Notes: generated from the sequence alone by a model not told the origin. Positions 1 through 7,970 are shown, counted from the first letter of the stretch. The stretch: 64,000 bases of DNA from Acidiluteibacter sp963716125 (GCA_963716125.1 OY970294.1:3410001-3474000); one strand, 5' to 3'. Program-made: numbers and translations.

Positions 1-30
1 AAGATGTTCATTGTTTTATTCTCCTTCATG
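1..30 (-). CDS. Start of a further leftward gene of the virion/lysis operon (partial)
   Basis: On the minus strand an ATG at 30 opens a frame that stays open to the window edge, with a second in-frame ATG at 11. The second ATG is preceded by AAGGAG at a suitable distance, so it may be the true start. The frame follows the 111-residue gene by only a few bases, which shows the operon continues to the left. Nothing can be said about the product. Confidence 0.35.
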
Positions 31-36
31 ACGTAC

Positions 37-372
37 TTATTTTATGCGTTTTAGCTCGTTAATTAATTCCTTGTTCTGTTTCTCCATCTGAACCACTTTT
101 TTCTCCAAATCTTGGATGCGTTTGCGTTGGTTCTCTATTACTTTCTGTAATGCTTCTGTATGTTCCTCCGATTCCTTGATTCTCTTTTCTAACATTTGCG
201 ACCACTGTATCCAATTTGCAACAATTTGATTCTCCGCCTGTGCATGCAGGTTAATAGCCTCTGCTAACTTCACTTTCTTGTCGGTACGTAGGCGAACAAG
301 GATTTCAAGCAGCTTCCAAAACCCGGTAGCTCCTAAAATCAGCGTTATTATTTTCCATAGTTCCATATTCAT
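37..372 (-). CDS. Small membrane-anchored coiled-coil protein
   Basis: This 111-residue protein has one hydrophobic segment at about residues 5-27, a short basic stretch (RLRTDKKVK), then a long charged heptad-rich region from about residue 60 to the end, predicted as a coiled coil. The layout is typical of small phage membrane proteins next to lysis or fibre genes. It lies 3 bases after the fibre gene, in the same leftward operon. Possible roles are a holin-associated protein, an inner-membrane spanin-like protein or a virion membrane protein. No family is recognised with certainty. Confidence 0.7.
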   Translation of the reverse strand: MNMELWKIITLILGATGFWKLLEILVRLRTDKKVKLAEAINLHAQAENQIVANWIQWSQMLEKRIKESEEHTEALQKVIENQRKRIQDLEKKVVQMEKQNKELINELKRIK

Positions 373-375
373 CGT

Positions 376-1716
376 TTAAGCAGGTGAAGTAGCATCGTAT
401 TCAATTGGGTATTTGGCGATATAAGGATGAATATTGAAAAGCAATTCATCGTTCGGATCTATAAAATTTCCAAATATTGATACCCTTCCATTACCATCAA
501 TGTTGTAAAAGAAAGTTTCACCTTGGTTACTTGTTAAAGTTCCTGATAAGGCTCCGGTTGGACTGTTATTCGGTTTTGGGAAATTCATCATCCAACCACT
601 CACAGAACCGGCTCCACCTGTACGCTTCAATCGAATATCTTTTATGAGTATCATATTTCCATTTACTACTGAATAGCGATTTCTTCCCGGTGTATGATAC
701 ATAGTCGTTCCAATCTGTTCAGCCGTAATGGTGAGTAGCGATTCACGATTGAGGTAATTATCCAATCGAGTTTTCAATCGTAATGGAGTGATGGCTCTTT
801 GGTTATCGGCTCCTAAATCCGTCTCTGCCTGAGTAGCAATTTCAATTAAGCCGATAAGTGTTTCGGTCGCCAGTCTTGAATCTAAAAGCGTTTTCAGTTT
901 CAAAGGGGTAATGGCACTTAAATCATCTATACCACCATTCACCAAAGCTTGTGAAGCCACTTTGATTATTCCTGCAATGGTTTCAGTTGCTTGCGAAACA
1001 TTACTTTGAATCACATTCCATGAAGCTCCAACGCTTGCCTGATCACCTCCGGCATTATCGACCAAACAAACAATGACATCCATTTCCTGAACATCTTCTC
1101 CGGAAACTCCACCAATTTTACCTCCGGCACTTACCGTATAAGCATCTCCGGCTAAGGCTGCCAGATAATTAGGATTCGTTGAGCAGTCAATAGTCCCTTT
1201 GTTTTCCCAAAGTCCTGTTACCTTATCTGCTACATAGCTTGCCAGCTTTTGAGGGGTAACAAAAGTTGAGTTACTTGTTCCTGCATTGACTTCTTCGATG
1301 GTTGCAACTCTTGCTTTTCCTTCAACGGTTTCTGATGCCGTTGCAATACTCGATTTTAGACCGGCTACTACTTGAAAACAAGTGCCGTCAAAAAGCAATA
1401 AATAGTGATTGATGGTTCCCAAATCATCAGCTGATAAATCCACCAATACACCGTTCACGGCTTTCATTATTGGAACCGCTCCCTTACCATTGATATTGAT
1501 TGTTGAAACGCCTGAATTACCATGATTGAATTTCACCTGAATACTCAATCCTTGTCGGTAAGTATTTTTCAATGCAGGATCTAACTCTAACACATAATCA
1601 TCCGTTCCACCAGTTGTAACACCAAAACCACCGAGGCTATTTTCCACCGGAAAATCACCCACATAGTTTAAATCGTTTAGATTCACATCGCTGCTATATC
1701 CACCAATTGCACTCAT
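376..1716 (-). CDS. Phage fibre/spike protein with tail-fibre repeats
   Basis: This 446-residue protein contains at least three copies of the repeat found in phage fibres and collars: an ETxxGxxxIATQAE-like segment, then a short loop, then AITPLKLKTxLD. They lie at roughly residues 128-165, 243-280 and 285-320. The first 120 residues resemble a fibre N-terminal attachment region, and the last 110 residues are beta-rich and glycine-rich, suiting a receptor-binding tip. It is probably a trimeric host-recognition fibre or capsid-vertex spike. It sits at the left end of the visible virion operon, after the lysis genes. No tail tube or baseplate gene is visible, so a vertex spike is as likely as a tail fibre. 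The repeat identification is firm; the target receptor is unknown. Confidence 0.85.
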   Translation of the reverse strand: MSAIGGYSSDVNLNDLNYVGDFPVENSLGGFGVTTGGTDDYVLELDPALKNTYRQGLSIQVKFNHGNSGVSTININGKGAVPIMKAVNGVLVDLSADDLGTINHYLLLFDGTCFQVVAGLKSSIATASETVEGKARVATIEEVNAGTSNSTFVTPQKLASYVADKVTGLWENKGTIDCSTNPNYLAALAGDAYTVSAGGKIGGVSGEDVQEMDVIVCLVDNAGGDQASVGASWNVIQSNVSQATETIAGIIKVASQALVNGGIDDLSAITPLKLKTLLDSRLATETLIGLIEIATQAETDLGADNQRAITPLRLKTRLDNYLNRESLLTITAEQIGTTMYHTPGRNRYSVVNGNMILIKDIRLKRTGGAGSVSGWMMNFPKPNNSPTGALSGTLTSNQGETFFYNIDGNGRVSIFGNFIDPNDELLFNIHPYIAKYPIEYDATSPA

Positions 1717-1722
1717 AATTCT

Positions 1723-2154
1723 TTAATTAAGTATGGCTAAGATTCCTATGATTCCAATGCTTACTCCAAGCCCGGTTCCTAGGAATATCTTATCTCGTTT
1801 ATGTCGTTTCACCTCTGTTTTTAGAAAACCCAATTGCAGGTTCACCTCGTTGTTTACCTCCTGATTATTGGCAATGATGCTTTGATAGTTGATCGCTTGA
1901 TTTTGAAGCAGCTTTATGGTTGAATCCTGCTGCTGAATCAAAGAATCTTGCAAAGCCATTTGGGTAGATTGCTCAACTGCAATGCTGTCCTGATACTTTT
2001 TCCCTTCCAGTTCAATTGCAATTACTTTTGCCTGACTTACTGTAAAGCAGAAAAGCGTATCATTCTGAATGGTGTAAATTCTCGGTTTCAAATTCTGAGA
2101 AAAACCGATACAGTTCATCATTATCATAATTACCAATAGCCCTAATCTTTTCAC
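1723..2154 (-). CDS. Exported coiled-coil protein with C-terminal TM, possible spanin
   Basis: The 143-residue product begins with a signal-like segment (MKRLGLLVIMIMMNCIGFSQN). It then has a charged, glutamine-rich coiled coil (about residues 45-115) and ends in a hydrophobic segment of about 20 residues. A signal at one end and a TM at the other is the layout of a unimolecular spanin. Cys15 could be a lipid site, but the residues before it (MMN) are a poor lipobox, so cleavage by ordinary signal peptidase after GFS is equally possible. Its start lies inside the 3' part of the upstream gene in another frame, an overlap of about 95 bases that recalls Rz/Rz1 pairs. A lysis role is inferred. 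Confidence 0.65.
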   Translation of the reverse strand: MKRLGLLVIMIMMNCIGFSQNLKPRIYTIQNDTLFCFTVSQAKVIAIELEGKKYQDSIAVEQSTQMALQDSLIQQQDSTIKLLQNQAINYQSIIANNQEVNNEVNLQLGFLKTEVKRHKRDKIFLGTGLGVSIGIIGILAILN

Positions 2155-2425
2155 TTTTTCTGTATTTGAGTTGTTTTAAATCCTTGTTTCGTTTTTTTAG
2201 TTCTTCCTTTATGCCTTCTTGTTTTTCCAGTTGTTCAGCAATTTGCTCTTGCAAACCCTGATTGATGGCTAAAAGGCTGTCATTTTGTTGTTCAAGTTTC
2301 TTGATGGTTTGCTCGTAATTGGGATTCGGATTAACTGACCTGTCCTGTGAGCTCCAATACCATACAAAACCTATAATGGTCATCAGCCAAAGCAACAAGA
2401 CTGCATGGCTAAGTCGCATTTTCAT
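2060..2425 (-). CDS. Membrane-anchored coiled-coil protein, inner-spanin-like
   Basis: This 121-residue protein has an N-terminal TM at about residues 8-25 and a periplasmic coiled coil (about 38-90) rich in Gln, Glu and Lys. The C-terminal tail is acidic and aromatic. Type II topology plus a coiled coil, with the next gene starting inside its 3' end, is how Rz-type inner-membrane spanins look. It overlaps the holin-like gene upstream by 17 bases. It is very probably part of a lysis cassette with the holin-like gene and the amidase, but sequence alone does not prove it. A virion membrane protein is the main alternative. Confidence 0.65.
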   Translation of the reverse strand: MKMRLSHAVLLLWLMTIIGFVWYWSSQDRSVNPNPNYEQTIKKLEQQNDSLLAINQGLQEQIAEQLEKQEGIKEELKKRNKDLKQLKYRKSEKIRAIGNYDNDELYRFFSEFETENLHHSE

Positions 2426-2777
2426 TTTCCTTTAGCGTTTTGTAATCCGTTCTTTTACCTGTGATATAGCGGACTAAACCATCCAAAATGAGTTTGTGAA
2501 AAACAAAGGCAAATACAAAGGACTGAAACAGCACTTCGATATGCTTAACTTCATATCCACGAATGAAATACAGGATCACTGCATAGACTAGCCCCACCAA
2601 TGCCGTTCGGTATCTTCGTTTGGAAGAAATATTGGTTTTCTGCTTGATCTGATTGGTGAACTTTTCTGAGTTGATACCATATCCGATAATGATAAAAGTG
2701 AGAATGAAAGCCCAATCAAGGCTTTTCACATATCCCATAATTTGTGTCGCTATTTCTGTAATAATTCCTGTATCCAT
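2409..2777 (-). CDS. Three-TM holin-like membrane protein
   Basis: I choose the start at 2777 (MDTGIITEIA), not the longer frame to 2930, because the longer version would overlap the next gene by 140 bases and its extra residues are not hydrophobic. The 122-residue protein has three hydrophobic segments, at about residues 22-38, 58-76 and 83-103, with a basic loop (KQKTNISSKRRYR) and a charged C-terminus. Size and topology fit a class I-like holin that would release the amidase encoded 2 kb upstream. The spanin-like genes follow directly. No named holin family is recognised. Confidence 0.65.
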   Translation of the reverse strand: MDTGIITEIATQIMGYVKSLDWAFILTFIIIGYGINSEKFTNQIKQKTNISSKRRYRTALVGLVYAVILYFIRGYEVKHIEVLFQSFVFAFVFHKLILDGLVRYITGKRTDYKTLKENENAT

Positions 2778-2788
2778 AATTCTTGCAT

Positions 2789-3136
2789 TTATGATTGGAG
2801 CATATCTGTTATTGGTTTGAGGGCTGCATGCTTTTCTATACCCGATTCGTTTAGCTGCAAAGCCAAATTTTTGAGCTTTTTCTCTTTCCTCTCGGAAGGT
2901 TTGGCTAAATGCCATCGAGTTAAATTCCATAGTAAAACGTGCTGTTCGTAATCCAATACTTTGAGCTCTTTTTCAAGAAGTTCTTTGTTTGTCTTATCCA
3001 CTTTTAAATCCTTTTCCCAACGACTTAATAAGCGTTTAGAAATGACCGTTTTCCCCAAAGGAGAATACGCCCAAGCCACATAACCGGCTCCGGCAAAAAC
3101 GGATATAGCGAATAATGCAACGACCTTCTTATTCAT
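2789..3136 (-). CDS. Small N-terminally anchored protein of unknown function
   Basis: The 115-residue product starts with a hydrophobic stretch (about residues 4-24, VVALFAISVFAGAGYVAWAY), followed by a basic helical domain rich in Lys, Leu and Glu. It shares one base pair with the preceding 66-residue gene. The layout of one N-terminal TM plus a small soluble domain matches many other proteins of this operon. It could be a virion membrane protein or an assembly factor. No family is recognised. Confidence 0.65.
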   Translation of the reverse strand: MNKKVVALFAISVFAGAGYVAWAYSPLGKTVISKRLLSRWEKDLKVDKTNKELLEKELKVLDYEQHVLLWNLTRWHLAKPSERKEKKLKNLALQLNESGIEKHAALKPITDMLQS

Positions 3137-3336
3137 TACTGAGCTTCCATATTTTTTACAATTCCTCGAATACCAAAAACGATGAGCGTAATCACCAAGC
3201 CTGAACCCACTAGGTACAAGCTTGTCTTTCTCAATGTCTCATCGGTCATTGTGATTTTGATGTCGGTTTTTAAGCCATCATCACTAAACACATTGTCCAA
3301 ATAGTTTTTTATGCCTGTTCTTTCTTCTGTTTCCAT
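3136..3336 (-). CDS. Small single-TM protein
   Basis: This 66-residue protein has a polar N-terminal half and a TM segment at about residues 41-60 (LYLVGSGLVITLIVFGIRG), followed by a short basic tail. It is 4 bases from the upstream gene and overlaps the downstream start by one base. Minor virion membrane proteins of lipid-containing phages are of this size and shape. Function unknown. Confidence 0.65.
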   Translation of the reverse strand: METEERTGIKNYLDNVFSDDGLKTDIKITMTDETLRKTSLYLVGSGLVITLIVFGIRGIVKNMEAQ

Positions 3337-3340
3337 GGTA

Positions 3341-3721
3341 TTAGCTTATGGTTTTGAATTTCTCCTGAGACACGGTTTTAGTGCCAAAAACCTTCTGAAC
3401 TGCTGCTTCTGTTTTCGGACCAAACTTGCCATCGGTATCTATTCCCGATCCTTTTGAGTTCAGGTAGTTTTGGAGCTTCTTCACATTGGTTCCACAGGTT
3501 CCGAATTTCAATGGGAAACTGCTATCGGAATACATACAACTAAATGAGCGAACACCTGATGAACTGCTCGAAGTGGTTGTTCCCTTAATGCTTGCAGCAA
3601 ATTGCTGTTTCTCTTTTCGTTTTTTCAGAAAATACCATACGCCAAAACTGGCTGCTGTAACTGCCAGACCAGCTCCGATCCATAGCATTTTATTATCTAA
3701 TTTGAATGTCTCTTTATTCAT
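3341..3721 (-). CDS. TM-anchored peptidoglycan-binding domain protein
   Basis: The 126-residue protein has an N-terminal TM (about residues 12-31, LWIGAGLAVTAASFGVWYFL) followed by a KKRKEK stop-transfer signal and a Ser/Thr linker. Its C-terminal domain (about 65-118) has the peptidoglycan-binding type 1 pattern: GTxxxxVKKLQNYLNSKG, then IDTDGKFGPKTEAAVQ. It would hold a membrane against the cell wall. In a virion with a membrane it could help cross the peptidoglycan during entry; in an infected cell it could position the amidase. A 110-bp gap separates it from the SH3-like gene upstream. Confidence 0.75.
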   Translation of the reverse strand: MNKETFKLDNKMLWIGAGLAVTAASFGVWYFLKKRKEKQQFAASIKGTTTSSSSSGVRSFSCMYSDSSFPLKFGTCGTNVKKLQNYLNSKGSGIDTDGKFGPKTEAAVQKVFGTKTVSQEKFKTIS

Positions 3722-3830
3722 TTGTCTTGTCTATTTTCAATGGTCAAATGGAACCTTTGATGATTAAAAACTTCATTACATTTCATGCTTAATAAATTTT
3801 TTAATCATGTCGGCTTCATGTCTTTAGGGT

Positions 3831-4238
3831 TTAATATTGAACTACAACCGCATCTTCACGCACATAACCTTCGGTTTTGCCTCCCACAGGCTTGGTCAAT
3901 TTTATTCTGTACCAGTAATAGCCGTCTTCACCTTTGAGGCGTTCTAAAATGGTTCCTACCGGATTGCTTTCTGCTTGTGTTAAAAGATTATGCGAGAAAT
4001 CCATGGTAGTCCAGTTCTCATTATCCACCTTGGCAGAGCTTCTTACATTGACATAACCTTCCGATCCGTAATGCACCTTTTTACCAATGAGCTTTTGCTC
4101 TTCTCGCTCCTTTTGTTTGCCACTTGTAGTGCGGTTTTTTCGGTTCTTGATAAACTTGTGAACTCCAAAACCTGCAAGGGCTAAAACGACCGTTGCTACA
4201 CCACTTATAATTAAATATTTTTTTGTCTTTGCATCCAT
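3831..4238 (-). CDS. TM-anchored bacterial SH3-like domain protein
   Basis: This 135-residue protein has a TM at about residues 8-28, a basic segment (KFIKNRKNR) and a C-terminal domain (about 52-133) with bacterial SH3 features: GYVNVRSSAKVDN, PVGTILE, YYWYRIKL and a closing GYVREDAVVV. Such domains usually bind cell-wall peptides. It has the same topology as its neighbour with the peptidoglycan-binding domain, so the two probably act together at the wall. The next leftward gene lies about 110 bases downstream, one of the larger gaps in the operon. Exact role inferred. Confidence 0.75.
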   Translation of the reverse strand: MDAKTKKYLIISGVATVVLALAGFGVHKFIKNRKNRTTSGKQKEREEQKLIGKKVHYGSEGYVNVRSSAKVDNENWTTMDFSHNLLTQAESNPVGTILERLKGEDGYYWYRIKLTKPVGGKTEGYVREDAVVVQY

Positions 4239-4249
4239 AATTCTAAAGG

Positions 4250-4723
4250 TTAATAGCTTTCTAAAATGTCTTTTACTCGTGCCACTTCATCGGCATCATC
4301 TAGGTAGTAAGTGATGTACTCTGCCAAACTGCCGTATTCCATGGCACTGAACATTCGAGAAATCAACGAAAGGTTATCAGCACTTCCGGCTTCTTCCAAA
4401 GCAGAATAAATCGCTCCTTCATCATCATTATACCAGGAACCGGCATCATAAATTTGGGTAGCCAGTTGTTTTGCTCTATCGTGGGAAAGTGTAATTTTTT
4501 CCGGACGAGCATAATTCGGATCAAAGCCTTTGTAGCTCATAATGTCCCGAATCTTCTTGCTGCTTTTACAGTCGGCTATTCCAGTTTTGCAAAGAATCGG
4601 GCGTATCACTCCAAAGTAGGTAATGCCAATACCCACGAGGATAATTCCCCCTATGATATAAGGGGTAGCCTTGTTTTGTGATAAGCCTTCAACAGCTTTT
4701 GCTCTTGCAACTGCTCCTACCAT
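4250..4723 (-). CDS. TM protein with annexin-like helical repeats
   Basis: The 157-residue protein has a hydrophobic segment at about residues 22-44 (PYIIGGIILVGIGITYFGVI) and a helical C-terminal region (about 60-155). That region repeats the pattern A..IYDA..NDDEGAIYSAL, a D..LIS..F.. helix, then SLAEYITYYLDD. This resembles the four-helix repeat of bacterial annexin-like domains, often seen near secretion or phage structural genes in Bacteroidota. Two Cys (CKTGIADCK) sit just after the TM. It belongs to the series of one-TM proteins in this operon. Family assignment is tentative. Confidence 0.6.
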   Translation of the reverse strand: MVGAVARAKAVEGLSQNKATPYIIGGIILVGIGITYFGVIRPILCKTGIADCKSSKKIRDIMSYKGFDPNYARPEKITLSHDRAKQLATQIYDAGSWYNDDEGAIYSALEEAGSADNLSLISRMFSAMEYGSLAEYITYYLDDADEVARVKDILESY

Positions 4724-4746
4724 GTTTTCTGATTTTTGGGATTGAT

Positions 4747-4932
4747 TTATATGCCTATAATTTCTTCCGTGGTTTCTTTCACTTCACTTTTGGTTAAGCC
4801 ATTATCTTCCAAAAAGGACTTCAAGCGGTTTTTGATTTTCTCTTCTTTTTTAAGAGCCGTTTGCTTGTCGTACTTGATATAGATTTGCCTGCCTAGCCAA
4901 AAGCCTATTGCCAATGTGATTACCGTTCTCAT
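4747..4932 (-). CDS. Small N-terminally anchored protein
   Basis: I place the start at 4932 (MRTVITLAIGFWLG), because the stop of the amidase and this ATG overlap as TAATG. The longer frame to 4986 would invade the amidase gene. The 61-residue product has one TM at about residues 3-17 and a charged helical tail rich in Lys and Glu. Its place right after the amidase suggests a lysis accessory or a virion membrane protein. No family is recognised. Confidence 0.6.
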   Translation of the reverse strand: MRTVITLAIGFWLGRQIYIKYDKQTALKKEEKIKNRLKSFLEDNGLTKSEVKETTEEIIGI

Positions 4933-5426
4933 TAGTCTTCTTCTTTGTAAATGTTTACCTCTGAAATACCGATGCTTTCCAACCACTTAGGAACATCAAA
5001 ACTTGGACAAGCCTTGCTTGCTCCGGGAGCTTGATTATGACCTAAAACCTGAATATGCGGATGGCGTAATACCATGAACTTCACATAGGTTTCCAAAGTG
5101 CCTTTTTGCTCTTTAGTCCTTGTGTCTTTTGGCTTTTCACCACTTTCATCAACACCACCTACATACACCACATGCCTTGAATTGCCATTGATACCACGCA
5201 CTCCATTGGATATTTCCCACGGATCCACTTGGTCGTCTTGGTTGAATGGTATAATGTTTACAAGCTCTCCATCGAGGTACACGATGTCGGAATATCCCGG
5301 ACGGTTCCAACCTCTTCCTCCCAAATGTTTTGGGTTAGTGTGCATGCGAATAATATCGTCCTTAGTAAGCTCTTTGCCTTCAGGACTTGCGGTACAGTGA
5401 ATGACCAGATAGTTTAATTTTCCCAT
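4932..5426 (-). CDS. N-acetylmuramoyl-L-alanine amidase (endolysin)
   Basis: The 164-residue enzyme belongs to the amidase_2/T7-lysozyme fold that cuts the bond between muramic acid and L-alanine in peptidoglycan. His10 (YLVIHCTAS), His130 (LGHNQAPGA) and Cys140 (ASKACPSFD) fit the zinc ligands, and Lys138 two residues before the Cys matches the catalytic Lys of T7 lysozyme. The length is normal for a single-domain phage enzyme. There is no signal peptide, so it needs the holin-like protein or a virion to reach the wall. It may serve in lysis, in entry as a virion enzyme, or both. Downstream genes encode wall-binding membrane proteins. Confidence 0.93.
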   Translation of the reverse strand: MGKLNYLVIHCTASPEGKELTKDDIIRMHTNPKHLGGRGWNRPGYSDIVYLDGELVNIIPFNQDDQVDPWEISNGVRGINGNSRHVVYVGGVDESGEKPKDTRTKEQKGTLETYVKFMVLRHPHIQVLGHNQAPGASKACPSFDVPKWLESIGISEVNIYKEED

Positions 5427-5430
5427 TGTT

Positions 5431-7167
5431 TTAAATTTTAATTGTTGGTATTAAATATTTGAATTGAAGCTGTTTAAAATAGACCAAAATGGTAATGGTC
5501 TGTCCGGGAGCTATCTTAAACTCCCATGTCGATTTTCCATCAATCACATCACCTCGAATAGCTGTTACTTCCGCTACATCGAGGTAGTTTTGTGGACTTT
5601 TGTAATTGTTGAATGAAATCGGGGTAACGTGTTGTTTACCTGTTGGACTTTGGTGAATCAGTTTTAAGCCACTTGCTCGGTTTTCATCTGAAAACACAAA
5701 CTTGGCATGCTTCACTAATGCAGGTTTGAACTGAAATTCCGCTCGTTTTTCAGGGTAACTTTTATTAATCGTGATGTCGCTACTACTTTCGGAATAACCG
5801 ATAAAAGCAAGGTTGCCACCACTTGTATTGGTTGTAAATACCTTGTCACTTGGCAATGCAGCTATACCAATGTTCGGAGCATTGTTTAGTGACAAAGTTT
5901 CTGAAAGTGTTCCAGTCGTAGAGTAGATATAGGTTAAGCCAGTTTGACTGCTCAAAACGTATAAAAATCCATTAACCGGATTATAGATGATTCCACTCGG
6001 TTGAAATCCTAATGGATAAATGTTTTCAATATTTTGAGTTTGCGGATTGAGTTCCAGTAACTCATTGCTGTTCTTGGTTATCAAAAACAGGCTGCTTGTA
6101 GTAGAAGTAAACTCCGCAGGATAATCTCCTGTGGAATTTATTTCACTCAGCAGATTATCGGTTGTATCAAACACACTTACCGAATCTGAACTTGAATTGC
6201 TTACCCAAACCGTTCCTTGTTCAGTCCACACCGAAACTGTTCTAGGATCCTCTCCAGTATTTAAAGTTGTCACTACATTGTAGGTAGAGCTGTCAATTTT
6301 GGATAAGGTGTTATCCAATAAATTGCTCACATAAAAACAGCTGTTTTCAGGATTGTAAGCAATAGAAGTTGGTCGATTGCCAACTGGAATCGTTTGAATT
6401 ACGCTATGTGTAGCATCCAGTATTTTAACAGTATTCTCAACCGAACATACTACCCATGCTTCTCCATTGGAAGGGTTAAATGCAACATCTACTGGAGAAA
6501 CAAATCCGGGATATACACTACCCAAAGCAACGGTTTTCACAATTGCTCCCGATGTATCCATGATAGTAACACTATCACTCAACTGATTGGCTACATACAG
6601 TAATCCATTGAATGAATTGAAGCCTACATTTTGAGGATGTACGCCTGTTTGTATCTCTTGATTCACCTCATGATCCTGAACATCTTCGGGTAATGGCTTA
6701 CTAATAGAAGTACCCATATTAGCTCCCCATAAATTGATGGTTCTAACCGAAGTACCATTATTGGTAAGCGTAATTTGTGTTTTGGATATTTCAGGTAAAT
6801 GGGCAGCCTTTTCCTTGTAGTTCTTCTGAACTTCCAATGCCTTTTGGGCAAAGGCTTTTAATTTCTTTTTCTTGCGTTTGGCTTCATCAAAGTCATTGGA
6901 AACATCTATCACGCCCGATACTGTTCCCCATGTTTTTAAATCCTTTTTATAGGCTTTAGCATAGTTGGGATTTTGAGCCATTAATGCCTGATGAATACGA
7001 ACATTAGAAATACCAATAAAGTTGCTTTCGGTATCATCACCGTGCAACTTAGTCTCTTTGTCCGAGGTACTTGTTGGCTTTTCCTCTTTGTCGTTTTTGA
7101 AAAGGAAATAGCCTGTGCCAACCACCGCCAAAGCTCCCAATAACCCTATTTTCTGCTTGTTGTTCAT
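5431..7167 (-). CDS. Membrane-anchored YVTN-type beta-propeller protein
   Basis: The 578-residue protein has an N-terminal TM (about residues 6-22, IGLLGALAVVGTGYFLF), a charged linker with a KRKKKKLK cluster near 92, and a seven-ish-bladed propeller from about 180 to 455. Its blades share the pattern FNPxNGxxYVxNxxxxTVxxxD. A beta-rich C-terminal domain (about 470-578) follows. It starts 4 bases inside the end of the HExxH gene. Propellers of this type bind glycans or proteins outside the membrane, so a receptor-binding, scaffold or virion surface role is plausible. I know of no standard tailed-phage protein with this layout. Propeller assignment is firm, function inferred. Confidence 0.8.
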   Translation of the reverse strand: MNNKQKIGLLGALAVVGTGYFLFKNDKEEKPTSTSDKETKLHGDDTESNFIGISNVRIHQALMAQNPNYAKAYKKDLKTWGTVSGVIDVSNDFDEAKRKKKKLKAFAQKALEVQKNYKEKAAHLPEISKTQITLTNNGTSVRTINLWGANMGTSISKPLPEDVQDHEVNQEIQTGVHPQNVGFNSFNGLLYVANQLSDSVTIMDTSGAIVKTVALGSVYPGFVSPVDVAFNPSNGEAWVVCSVENTVKILDATHSVIQTIPVGNRPTSIAYNPENSCFYVSNLLDNTLSKIDSSTYNVVTTLNTGEDPRTVSVWTEQGTVWVSNSSSDSVSVFDTTDNLLSEINSTGDYPAEFTSTTSSLFLITKNSNELLELNPQTQNIENIYPLGFQPSGIIYNPVNGFLYVLSSQTGLTYIYSTTGTLSETLSLNNAPNIGIAALPSDKVFTTNTSGGNLAFIGYSESSSDITINKSYPEKRAEFQFKPALVKHAKFVFSDENRASGLKLIHQSPTGKQHVTPISFNNYKSPQNYLDVAEVTAIRGDVIDGKSTWEFKIAPGQTITILVYFKQLQFKYLIPTIKI

Positions 7168-7970
7168 ACGGCTTTGGCTTTGTGGTTTAACATGATTTCT
7201 TGGGTATTGCGATACCTGTCAATGAAATTGATGATGTCCTGAGCTCTTGTTACATGCTGACTTCCCACTGTTTCAGGGTGCATGGCAAAAACTTTTGTAG
7301 CAGCGTACACCGCTTCAATTTTTGGATATTGTAAATCCAAATAGAGCTTTAATGCTGCAAGGTCTGCCGGACGTTCTTCTCTCGTTGGTATCTGAAAGTG
7401 CTGGCGTTCGTGCAATAAAACAAACATCCTTACCGGAATGGTAAAGTGTTTGAATGCCTGATTAGACACTTGTATTCTACCGGTCTGACGGTTGGTTCTA
7501 GCAGGCGTTATCATGGTATTGCCAAACTGGTCTTTAATGATCGGTAGCAACTGAATTAAAAACTCATGGTCGGGTGAATCGAAAAATCCGGGCTTGTATG
7601 TACCGCTATACTTCGCAAAGTTTTGAGCAAAGTCAATGAATCGGTGCATGGCAGGTTGAGCCCATACCTCAGAGGCATCCAGTTTTTCCAATTCAAACTT
7701 TTCAATTACATAGCCATTGTCTTCACCGGTTTCGCTATTGTAAATTTCTACCAACAAGGTTTCAGGAGACAAAGGCATAGGAATAGATATTTCCTTGTAA
7801 TTCATGCCGTCTCTCATTGCCGAGGGCTTGAAAGGAACCTTTCTTCTGAAATAATAGGAATTAGCTCTGTGGGCATCATAACCTTTAAGGGCAACAATGA
7901 CCGGTCGAAGGGCTTTAATTCCTACCTTCAATACAAAACGATTGTTATGTGTTGGTACTGGTACTAACAT
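7164..7970 (-). CDS. Putative virion-associated zinc metallopeptidase (HExxH)
   Basis: The 268-residue protein has a beta-rich N-terminal half (about residues 1-100) and a helical C-terminal half holding a zincin motif. His187-Glu188-x-x-His191 (LLHERQHFQ) is followed by E199-x-x-A-D203 and a Leu/Ala helix, a spacing close to that of gluzincin-like peptidases with a downstream ExxAD. It overlaps the previous gene by one base and the propeller gene by four. A maturation protease or an entry enzyme is possible, and the N-terminal half could be a structural domain. It is the only visible protease candidate in the element. The motif is seen; activity is inferred. Confidence 0.7.
   Translation of the reverse strand: MLVPVPTHNNRFVLKVGIKALRPVIVALKGYDAHRANSYYFRRKVPFKPSAMRDGMNYKEISIPMPLSPETLLVEIYNSETGEDNGYVIEKFELEKLDASEVWAQPAMHRFIDFAQNFAKYSGTYKPGFFDSPDHEFLIQLLPIIKDQFGNTMITPARTNRQTGRIQVSNQAFKHFTIPVRMFVLLHERQHFQIPTREERPADLAALKLYLDLQYPKIEAVYAATKVFAMHPETVGSQHVTRAQDIINFIDRYRNTQEIMLNHKAKAV

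Noticed and set aside
2778..2930. Longer N-terminus for the holin-like gene
   Set aside because: It would overlap the neighbouring gene by 140 bases and adds a non-hydrophobic sequence; the ATG at 2777 fits better.
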